The notes beneath the pieces were generated by a model. The model was not told where the DNA came from. It worked only from the letters and a program-made list of their open reading frames with translations, and did not search any database. A program made the translations under genes and the position numbers. A DNA stretch of 64,000 nt from Trichoplusia ni (taxonomy: Eukaryota > Arthropoda > Insecta > Lepidoptera > Noctuidae): the NCBI RefSeq assembly GCF_003590095.1, contig NC_039478.1, positions 13,826,001 through 13,890,000 on the forward strand, written 5' to 3'. Positions 33,830 through 43,109 of this stretch are shown here, one piece after another; the stretch's first letter is position 1, and each line of letters begins with the position of its first letter.

Positions 33830-36210
33830 CGTTTGAGCATGTACTCATTACCAAAACAAGTGCTGCCCAAACGACCTCCAAAACTAGCTATCTATGCATT
33901 GATATTTAAGCCAGCTATTATTTTTATTCTAACGATCGAAGATTTTTTGTCATGTGTTTTGCCATTTGCTTCCGGAATCGATTTACATATTTCTTATACC
34001 TACTATCACATATAATTAGAGCACATTTATGTAATAGATATTTGATTTAATTCAATTATTAAATATTAATTTAAATCTATCTGTGTAGCTGCAAGCATTT
34101 TAGAAAATTATTGTCGTAGTCTCTTTCTTCATCATACTAAATATAACCTTATTAATATTATTCCAATTAAGGTTGATGTTGTGCAATGTTGACAAGTTTT
34201 TAATCTCTAAATGCCAAATATGTTTCAATCTTTGTAGCACACTATATAAGGCTGGGAGTACTAACATTTAATATCTTACCAAAATATATTTTAGGTTGTC
34301 AACGTTGAAGGCCCAACCTACTAACAGGTGCTGGTTTCCATGAATGAAGGTCTCATAAAAGGCATTGTTTTAATATTATGTTATTATTGGAGCAGAACTC
34401 CCCGTAATTAAACAATGTTACTATGTTAACAAAAATACATATTTCGCGAAATTGAACATAACCTTATGAGACTTTCAAGGTGTCTATTTTTATGTAGATG
34501 GCCAGGGTAATCACGACTAAGATAAATATGATTAAATACACTGTATTGTGATATACCTTGCGCGTGTGGGCTAGAATCCTCTTTTAAGGCATGCTTAGGT
34601 AACCTAAGTTTTTCTCCGACCCTCACATTAAGTACTATTAAGGACTGAACAAACGCATCATATTAAAAACTAACTCGTTAACATCACCGTATGAAGCTCC
34701 GAATTATATTAAGATGACATTTGATTTCGATACGTCACGTGACTGTGGTCTGTCAACTCCATCCGTTCCCTATTGACGTTATCGACTGAAGAAATGACAC
34801 AAAATGGCCGAAAAAGTCAAGTTTCTTTAAAAAAATGTTCGTTAGTCATTTTTAGGCCGTGAGAGGCTCTTTATAAAGTTTATCTTAATACTTGTCCTTT
34901 GCAACATACACATGTAACATTAGTATTTAAAGCGTCACTTTAAAGTCGTGCAGAACAGATTTATGTCTGTCCAAGCTTTCACGGACTACCTATTACGTCT
35001 CGCAAAGTGACACACTTAGTTATCTCAATAACACAATTGAGGTTCGCTTGATGATATCAAGGATGCATTGTGCACATAAATGTCAGGATTTCAGAACACG
35101 TTGCTAATTTAGTTACTCTATATTGATAGTTGTTGACATATACAACGACAGTTGTTTCTATCGCTAAGTTCAAATGTGATAGCGATCACGTCGATAAAAT
35201 TCAAAGGAATGTTTTATTAATATTAAGAGGTCGTCTTGGAGCGTTTGCCTAAAATATAAGTAGTCTGGCTGGTTGCCGTTGGTTCACAGTAGTTGGGTGA
35301 CTAAAGGTCTTTTTTTTCGCTTTCAATGCGACTGATCGGCACCGATAAATGTTTATTAGACTATGTATTTCGAAACGAAATTAATGTTTAGTTTATAGTT
35401 ATGCTATTTTATTTCTTTTTTACAATTAGATATGATACTGTCTTGTAGTCTTAAGCTCTCCAAACTTTGTTGGCCACGACTTTGATAGCGCGGTGATGGA
35501 GATTTTATCATGATTTGAAATCAGTTTAAAAATCATACAATGATATTATATAAATAAAAAGAGACTATACACTGCAAAAATTTAAGTTTCTACTCTTTAA
35601 AGTAGAGCAGACTAGGCCCAGCATTTATGTTTGTTGGTTGATCAGTCAGTCCGCGAGTCAGTCAGCTTCACCTTTTAAATATAAGTAGAAGTATAAATAA
35701 TGTTATGCTAATTTGAATGGATGACGATGAAAAATACATATTACAGAAATGTACACTAATGGTGTCTAACCATTTGAGAAAAGTAATGAAGGTAGATATC
35801 TTTAACAAACTCTGAAATTTCTGTCAATTAAATCATAATTGCTTATTACTTGTAAAGTACAGATTGCTTTGTTAAGATCAGCATTTGCTTCGAATGCGTT
35901 TCGGTTTATCCCATTTAGGTTTAAAATAACGACACGTAATTTTCTTAGACGGGGACTCTAATTTCATTTTTTTAACAATATCAAGTGCTTAGGAACTCGG
36001 TTAGGCTTTTTGGTTTTTAGAAAACCTAAAGGAAACAAAGAAGTTGTCGCCATTATATCTTGAAGGATTCTCATTTCACAAAAGATTGCTTGGTTATTGT
36101 TTTCATAAACTTGGGTTCCTCAAAATTTCTTGTCTCCATCCCCATTACATACAAGAAATAATGGTACATTGAACATATTTATGATACTCGGCTGTGACAT
36201 ACACTTACAT
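33830..36210. other. Intergenic region between divergent genes 9 and 10
   Basis: AT-rich; no coding sequence or repeat that I can name. Confidence 0.5.
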
Positions 36211-36301
36211 TAAAAAAAAATAGTGCATTAAAGATCACTTGTTGCTTGTACAGGTAGAGAACTCGTCGAACTTGACTTTCATTTCAAAACTTCGTGGACA
36301 C

Positions 36302-36383
36302 TATAAATACATACGTTAACCAAAAGAAAGCATCAGTTTCATCTCATTACCCCGTCGTTCACATCTGAATATACACAGACCAC
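36302..36383 (+). promoter_or_regulatory. Gene 10 core promoter and leader motif
   Basis: TATAAATA at 36302-36309, TCAGTT with A at 36335 (33 nt), leader ACACAGACCAC at 36373-36383. The block from about 36215 to the ATG is shared with genes 11 and 12, including GTCAAGTTC on the minus strand, one mismatch from the FTZ-F1 consensus. Confidence 0.8.
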
Positions 36384-36384
36384 G

Positions 36385-37017
36385 ATGAACTCGCTGGTGG
36401 TGTTCTTATCTGTAGTGGCGCTCGTCGCTGGCAAGCCCTCGGGATTACTTCATGGTGGAGCAGTAGCCTACTCGGCCCCAGCAGTGCTGGCCACCGCCGG
36501 CATCGCGCCCGCCATCGTCTCGCCCACAGTGTACTCCGCTCCGGCCATAGCTGCTATCGCGCCCGCCGCGGTCTCAAGCCAGTCTCGCATCGACATCAAG
36601 TCCACTCCCGCCATCACTAGCACTGTGGTCTCTACCCCCATCGCCTACGGAGCCTACAGCGCGCCCGTGTACGCCAGTGGAGTTGCTCCTGCCTACTTGA
36701 AGACCGAGTTCGCTGCCCCAGCTTTGGCCTCATACGCCGCCATCCCCGCTGCTGCCGCCATCGCTGCCCCCGCCGTGCCCCTGGACACCCCTGAAGTAGC
36801 CGCTGCCCGTGCTGCCCACTTCGAGGCTAAAGCCTTCGCCGAGCACTCCATCCACAAGAGGTCTGCCCCCTTCAACCACTTGGCTACCCCTCTCATCACT
36901 TCGTACGCCGCCGCCCCAGTAGTGCCCGCCCTGCACGCCGCCCCTCTTGCGTACACCGCACCCATCGCCTACTCCACTCCTCTCATCACCAAGACTTACG
37001 GAGGACTCGCCTGGTGA
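36385..37017 (+). CDS. Gene 10: Ala-rich cuticular protein, triplet member 1
   Basis: A 210-residue intronless protein. Signal peptide 1-16 then KPSGLLHGG. One retinin-like motif (AVSSQSRIDIKSTPAITS, 62-79) comes first. Ala/Pro/Tyr filler with SAPxY repeats leads to the VPLDTPEVAAARAAHFEAKA block at 131-150. An HKRSAP site is at 157-162 and a YSTPLITKTYGGLAW end. AATAAA at 37088-37093. It is near-identical to genes 11 and 12 in coding, leader and proximal 3' UTR (GTAACGGGAGCTAAGCTCTC). Private residues such as STPIAYG and AAPVVPALH separate it from the other two. Tail-to-tail with gene 11. Confidence 0.9.
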   Translation: MNSLVVFLSVVALVAGKPSGLLHGGAVAYSAPAVLATAGIAPAIVSPTVYSAPAIAAIAPAAVSSQSRIDIKSTPAITSTVVSTPIAYGAYSAPVYASGVAPAYLKTEFAAPALASYAAIPAAAAIAAPAVPLDTPEVAAARAAHFEAKAFAEHSIHKRSAPFNHLATPLITSYAAAPVVPALHAAPLAYTAPIAYSTPLITKTYGGLAW

Positions 37018-37099
37018 GCACCACTACAGTAACGGGAGCTAAGCTCTCGGTTCAGATTACATGAACGACGAATTACTGACGACTGTAAATAAAGAAAAT

Positions 37100-38800
37100 T
37101 GAAAAAAAAGAAAATCATTTCATTTACCATAAAAACATAATCAAAGCAACTCACCATTCACCACAATTAGGTGTTGATACCACAATTGTTCTGGAATAAA
37201 ATACGTATATTAAACTAAAACAAGTTTTAACAGGTAGTAAAAACTCATATACAAAAAAACTAACAATCATTACGTCAGGTAAAAAAGGAAATTAGGTAAA
37301 AGCAATTTTATGGTATGGAGCAGTAGAAGCTTTGACTGAAATGGAACCTTAGTAAACCATATTAATTCTTTCCGCTCATTGGAGTTGTTACTTATCTCAG
37401 TAGTAAGCTCACGCTCACTTGTTTACAGTATTTGCAACATTATATGTTGTATAAATATAGAGTTCCAACTCACACATTTTAGTGAGAACTTTTAAATTTA
37501 TGTTCAATCCAAATAAGTGTCACTTCAAGGTCTTCAGTAAAAAAATCCGTTGCAATAGCTTAAGCAATGTTTGTTTCTTATTTTATAATGGCGTTTTACT
37601 CCTTTTTAACTTGATTCTAAAATTAGGAGGAACTTAATTCATCTGTTTATTTATGTTTGTTACCTCAGATCCTTGGGCTGGATGAACCGAAGTTCTAGTT
37701 TTTTTTATATTTAACATACAATAGCTGTAATTTGGTCCTATAAAAATTCATAAAGTTTGCCTCAGTATTATTTATATGAAGTCAGTTGTTGTAGTTGATT
37801 TAATGTTAACAAAAAATTATCAGTGATCGGTACGCATGACATTTGCAATATCTGTCCCATGTTCGTAGTAGCCCGAAATCATACACAGGAAGACGCTACA
37901 GACATTTAAAACTCTTAAACCTTCTTTCTGGGTCCTAGTGTCACTGTTACATTTACTTTTTTATACGTCTTTTGCACTAATGAATTTGAACCTTGTGTCA
38001 TCCTAATCAAGTTGGTCATCTAATTTAAGTCTTATGTTCAAAGTTACCGAGACTCAGATTAACATTCTTGGATCAGGAAGATACTTGTTCTTAGCGGAGA
38101 TGGAACCCACAAAACGTCGCGCCGCGTACTTACAGAAAACAGTCAAACAGACAAGCTGCTGAACAATCTTTTGAACAGTTCGTTAGTAAAGCAACGTGAA
38201 TTGTTGACATTTAGGACTCGGCAATGGTCAGTCAGTCAGTCTTATGTTTTTTCAGATGTCCTCCTAAGCTAAAAATATGATGAGCACCGATCACTGAACA
38301 TCATAAACTCCTATGAATAATTACTGTAATTGACAGTCAATTTTAGTAATATTTTTAGCGAAATAATTTGAGACAGGACTAGAAGTATAGATTATTTTTA
38401 AGACACTAGTACCAACTTTTGATGTTAATACTTGATTTGAGCACGTTTCTGCCTTGAAATAAACTATAATTATTACCGGTGTTGTATGGTAATTGGCAAA
38501 CTATTATTATTTATGTTCTTGTAAGTATATTTAGCCTTGAGAACTTCATCAGGTTTCCTGACTATTGTTGTTAAAGATACCTAAATGTTTATTGTTTATT
38601 TGTAGTTTTCGGCGTAATAAGGAAACTGGAACATTCGACTTCACTACAAATTACTACTTAATTTATACTGATAATGATTCTGTAGCTTTCATGGTATTTT
38701 AAGCAAGTATTTCTAAGGTATTTTTATCTTCCACTACTTTCTTAAACTACCTAAATAACGACATACCTGAAAGCAGTGTAGTGACAAATAAAACATGTTT
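37100..38800. other. Spacer between tail-to-tail genes 10 and 11
   Basis: AT-rich; no supported coding sequence or repeat. Confidence 0.5.
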
Positions 38801-38893
38801 TTCTTTCTTTAATTTTCTTTATTTACAGCCATCAATAATTCGTCGTTCATCTTATCTGAACCGAGAGTTTAGCTCCCGTTACTGTAGTGGTGC

Positions 38894-39535
38894 TCACCAG
38901 GCGAGTCCTCCGTAAGTCTTGGTGATGAGAGGAGTGGAGTAGGCGATGGGTGCGGAGTACGCAAGAGGGGCGGCGTGCAGGGCGGGCACTACTTGGGCGG
39001 CGGCGTACGAAGTGATGAGAGGGGTAGCCAAGTGGTTGTAGGGGGCAGACCTCTTGTGGATGGAGTGCTCGGCTAAAGCCTTAGCCTCGAAGTGAGCAGC
39101 ACGGGCAGCAGCTACTTCAGGGGTGTCCAGAGGCACGGTGGGAGCGGCGGGAGCAGCGATGGCGGCAGCAGCGGGGATGGCGGCGTATGAGGCCAAAGCT
39201 GGGGCAGCGAACGCGGTCTTCAGGTAGGCAGGAGCCACGGCACTGGCGTACACGGGCGCGCTGTAAGCACCGTAGGCGATGGGGGCAGAGACCACAGTGC
39301 TAGTGATGGCGGGAGTGGACTTGATGTCGATGCGAGACTGGCTTGAGACCGCGGCGGGCGCGATAGCAGCTATGGCCGGAGCGGAGTACACTGTGGGCGA
39401 GACGATGGCGGGCGCGATGCCGGCGGTGGCCAGCACTGCTGGGGCCGAGTAGGCTACTGCTCCACCATGAAGTAATCCCGAGGGCTTGCCAGCGACGAGC
39501 GCCACTACAGATAAGAACACCACCAGCGAGTTCAT
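38894..39535 (-). CDS. Gene 11: Ala-rich cuticular protein, triplet member 2
   Basis: A 213-residue intronless protein with the same layout as gene 10. It differs by three extra residues (AAPAAPTVPLDT), KTAFAAP instead of KTEFAAP, and YNHLATP instead of FNHLATP. Signal peptide, retinin-like motif, PLDTPEV block, HKRS and GGLAW end are all kept. Minus-strand AATAAA at 38818-38823. Its 3' flank (AACATGTTTTATTTG on the minus strand) is shared with gene 12 but not gene 10, so 11 and 12 look like the younger tandem pair. Confidence 0.9.
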   Translation of the reverse strand: MNSLVVFLSVVALVAGKPSGLLHGGAVAYSAPAVLATAGIAPAIVSPTVYSAPAIAAIAPAAVSSQSRIDIKSTPAITSTVVSAPIAYGAYSAPVYASAVAPAYLKTAFAAPALASYAAIPAAAAIAAPAAPTVPLDTPEVAAARAAHFEAKALAEHSIHKRSAPYNHLATPLITSYAAAQVVPALHAAPLAYSAPIAYSTPLITKTYGGLAW

Positions 39536-39536
39536 C

Positions 39537-39618
39537 GTGGTCTGTGTATATTCAGATGTGAACGACGGGGTAATGAGATGAAACTGATGCTTTCTTTTGG
39601 TTAGCGTATGTATTTATA
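39537..39618 (-). promoter_or_regulatory. Gene 11 core promoter and leader motif
   Basis: TATAAATA on the minus strand at 39611-39618, TCAGTT with A at 39585 (33 nt), leader ACACAGACCAC at 39537-39547. Confidence 0.8.
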
Positions 39619-40330
39619 GTGTTCACCAAGTTTTGAAATGAAAGTCAAGTTCAACGGGTTCCTTACCTGTACAAGCAACAAGTGATCTTTATTGCACTAT
39701 TTTTTTTAACGTGCGTATCACTGTCGAGTATACTACATTGTTCTTTTATTTTTTGAAGATACTGGATATGCCAGTTTATATATGATACCTAAGTATATTA
39801 AAACAAAGTAAATTGTACGACACGAGAAGGTTTTTTTGTACATTGAGGTGCTGCTTCATCGTGCATTGTATCGCGACAATGACTTTTCATGCTTCGAATG
39901 AAAGTAATAACGTAAATAACTAATCTAGGTATGTTAAATAGTGAACTTGAATTTCTAAAGGCTATAATGTATTGGTACGTCCCTTATATGTCCCTTAACT
40001 TATATTCGGTTTATTTGGAGAACTTAGATTTTTTTCAGTCCTGCATTTATGTATATATGTTGGTGGAAGCTGCTGTACAAAAACCAGTCAAATGCTTTAC
40101 GTACAAATAGGTTAAAGGTATACAAATAGGTAAGGACACAACAACAAAAAAAATACGTGTGGCACTCGGGGACTGCCGCGGTAAAGCTATTGCATAAATA
40201 CTTATACACCTATATACTTTCTCACAAACAGCTGATTATGTATTCGTCCGATTTCGGAGCAGCTCGTCTCGATTCGGGCGAGTTCTGTAAAGTCGTACAA
40301 TACGTCTAATCGCATGACACACAGCGCCGT

Positions 40331-40429
40331 GTCGAAGACTGCCGAACTGACACGACGTTAGACGATGGACGGCCTTCAAGCCACACCTCCGTGCCCGTCG
40401 GACGTCGTGTCAGTTCGGCAGTCTTCGAC
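40331..40429. repeat. Inverted repeat with 28-bp perfect arms
   Basis: Arms at 40331-40358 (GTCGAAGACTGCCGAACTGA then CACGACGT) and 40402-40429 are exact reverse complements, separated by 43 nt. The patch is GC-rich within AT-rich DNA. It may be a foldback element, the core of a MITE, or a hairpin RNA source. Confidence 0.85.
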
Positions 40430-40821
40430 GTCGAAGCGTGAGGTTTTTTCGTTACGGAATTTCTGGATTTAGTCCCCGCGCTCAAGGCCTGCTATAGAAG
40501 CTATGCAATAGCTTAAAAAAAGAATTAGGTGACTTCAATGTTTATCTGTCCAGGCCACCATGACCCAAACTCCATATTGTTCTTACTTATTTTGGGAGCA
40601 TCCGCTGACAACCTTTCAGCTTTTATAACGTAGGTCTGGCGTCCACGGGCTCTTACTCTATCACTTTTTGAAAACAAATGAAATATTTGATACGTACTCG
40701 TATTTACAAATAAATAGAGTCCTCTTGAGTAGGATTTTAGAATCCAATAATCCTTGTTCTTAAGCCATATTCACTACGGTCGCTGGTCAGTAGTCACGCC
40801 CCAAACATTACTCGCATGCAT

Positions 40822-40885
40822 CTATACTCATATTATAAAGCTGAAGAGTTTGTCTGCTGGACCGCGCCAATCTCATTAGCGTCGA
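40822..40885 (-). mobile_element. Truncated, inverted Lep1-like fragment
   Basis: 'ATTATAAAGCTGAAGAGTTT' then 'GCGCCAATCTCATTAGCG' aligns with the reverse complement of the 3' third of the copies at 2200-2458 and 19888-20144. Confidence 0.5.
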
Positions 40886-42301
40886 GGGTAAAATTATTTT
40901 AATCTATGACAGCTGATTTATTAAGGAAGGCCAAACGATGTATGCCATTACGCTATTCGAATTGGAGCAATTTGAAATGCTACCAAAACAGGGAGAAATT
41001 TTCACTATTGTGCGTGAGCTGCGTCACCGGTTCAACTTTTGTAACAAACATGTGTGACGGAATTGTTCCTCTTAAAGTTCAAAAGTCTGGGACAGCTTAT
41101 ACCTATTTTTTAAAAACCATAACCGATTTTATTAATAAAGAAAATGTGTAATGTATATGCCTATTTTCAAAGGCTTTTTTGTAAACATCGTGTTAATCTT
41201 TGACAAATAAATTATTGCAAGAATATTTTTTTTAACAAAGTTGCTTTTTACATTATGTAGTTTCAGTGAATATCTAGGAGACAGCATTTTTTATACACAT
41301 GTAACTCCGCAGCAAAGCCAAAGCCGTTTGGTGACAATGATTTTTTTTTAAACATTAGTTTTTAGCTTTTGCTTGACGATAAATCTATAACTTTAATGAT
41401 TTAAAAAAAAACCTGCCTCGTATCTTCATAATCAGGCGGATAAAATTGCCCTCGAAGGATAGTAACTGTACCTATACGATATTCTAACCGGGCATTTTGG
41501 CAACTTAATTTATCCAACTGACTATCTTCTTAATCCCGTAAGACATTATGCCTAAAACAGACGTTAACTACAGAGCCTGTTATCACCAATGAGTCTTTCA
41601 TTTGGATTAACCAACCGATACATTTCCGACTTATGGATACAAAAATGAGATATTATAGATAATAAAACAATTACACATGTTTTGCAATTGTTTTATTTTA
41701 ATCATTGTGAATTTTTCCTTTTTTATTACGTTTGTTATTTTTTATGCAGTTTTGTAACTGATTTTTTTTAAACATTTTAAAATTTTTGTGAGACTAAAAG
41801 ACAGCTATTTCGTGTAAAATAGAAAACAAACGAAGTCGGTTTATCCAGGCTGCAGTAATGAGGTAACAAACATGAAAATACTAAATACTGACGTATTGAG
41901 AACCTAACCCTTTTTAAAAACGGTTCATAATAAGAAAAAATGAGCATATTTTTTTCACTGTGATCATCAGATTTTTTGAGATATTTAGGTATTAACTAGA
42001 TATTTACCATTACTAGTTCTTTTGTAATATTATTTTTTACAGAGGTATCGTAAAGATCTATTGACTAATGTGTGTATGATATATGAAATCTGTTTAATTC
42101 CTATGCTGAAAATGATTTATTTTACGGTATTACACTTTTAACCTTCATTACTTTCTCGTACTACGTAAATAACTATGTTTAGGTACATGTAAACAAATAA
42201 AACATGTTTGCTTTCTTCACTTTTCTTTATTTACAGCCATCAATAATTCGTCGTTCATCTTATCTGAACCGAGAGCTTAGCTCCCGTTACTGTAGTGGTG
42301 C

Positions 42302-42934
42302 TCACCAGGCGAGTCCTCCGTAAGTCTTGGTGATGAGAGGAGTGGAGTAGGCGATGGGTGCGGAGTACGCAAGAGGGGCGGCGTGCAGGGCGGGCACTAC
42401 TTGGGCGGCGGCGTACGAAGTGATGAGAGGGGAAGCCAAGTGGTTGAAGGGGGCAGACCTCTTGTGGATGGAGTGCTCGGCGAAGGCCTTAGCCTCGAAG
42501 TGGGCAGCACGGGCAGCGGCTACTTCAGGGGTGTCCAGGGGCACGGTGGGAGCAGCGATGGCGGTGGCAGCGGGGATGGCGGCGTATGAGGCCAAAGCTG
42601 GGGCAGCGAACTCGGTCTTCAGGTAGGCAGGAGCTACTCCACTGGCGTACACGGGCGCGCTGTAGGCACCGTAGGCGATGGGGGCAGAGACCACAGTGCT
42701 AGTGATGGCGGGAGTGGACTTGATGTCGATGCGAGACTGGCTGGAGACCGCGGCGGGCGCGATAGCAGCTATGGCCGGAGCGGAGTACACTGTGGGCGAG
42801 ACGATGGCGGGCGCGATGCCGGCGGTGGCCAGCACTGCTGGGGCCGAGTAGGCTACTGCTCCACCATGAAGTAATCCCGAGGGCTTGCCGGCGACGAGCG
42901 CCACTACAGATAAGAACACCACCAGCGAGTTCAT
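42302..42934 (-). CDS. Gene 12: Ala-rich cuticular protein, triplet member 3
   Basis: A 210-residue intronless protein with the gene 10 layout. It shares SAPIAYG and AAQVVPALH with gene 11 but KTEFAAP, KAFAEHS and FNHLA with gene 10, so its coding sequence is a mosaic of the two. Unique residues: AATAIAAPTVPLDT and HLASPLI. The signal peptide, retinin-like motif, HKRS site and GGLAW end are kept. Minus-strand AATAAA at 42226-42231. Upstream identity with gene 10 runs to about 43107. Confidence 0.9.
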   Translation of the reverse strand: MNSLVVFLSVVALVAGKPSGLLHGGAVAYSAPAVLATAGIAPAIVSPTVYSAPAIAAIAPAAVSSQSRIDIKSTPAITSTVVSAPIAYGAYSAPVYASGVAPAYLKTEFAAPALASYAAIPAATAIAAPTVPLDTPEVAAARAAHFEAKAFAEHSIHKRSAPFNHLASPLITSYAAAQVVPALHAAPLAYSAPIAYSTPLITKTYGGLAW

Positions 42935-42935
42935 C

Positions 42936-43017
42936 GTGGTCTGTGTATATTCAGATGTGAACGACGGGGTAATGAGATGAAACTGATGCTTTCTTTTGGT
43001 TACCGTATGTATTTATA
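42936..43017 (-). promoter_or_regulatory. Gene 12 core promoter and leader motif
   Basis: TATAAATA on the minus strand at 43010-43017, TCAGTT with A at 42984 (33 nt), leader ACACAGACCAC at 42936-42946. Confidence 0.8.
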
Positions 43018-43109
43018 GTGTCCACGAAGTTTTGAAATGAAAGTCAAGTTCGACGAGTTCTCTACCTGTACAAGCAACAAGTGATCTTTATTGCACTATT
43101 TTTTGAACG

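Larger units (their letters stand above)
39720..42200. other. Spacer between genes 11 and 12
   Basis: Holds the inverted repeat at 40331-40429 in a locally GC-rich patch and the Lep1 fragment at 40822-40885. A 41819-41920 segment ('GAGGTAACAAACATGAAAAT', 'TATTGAGAACCTAACC') resembles part of the element at 43569-43959. No gene is seen. Confidence 0.5.
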
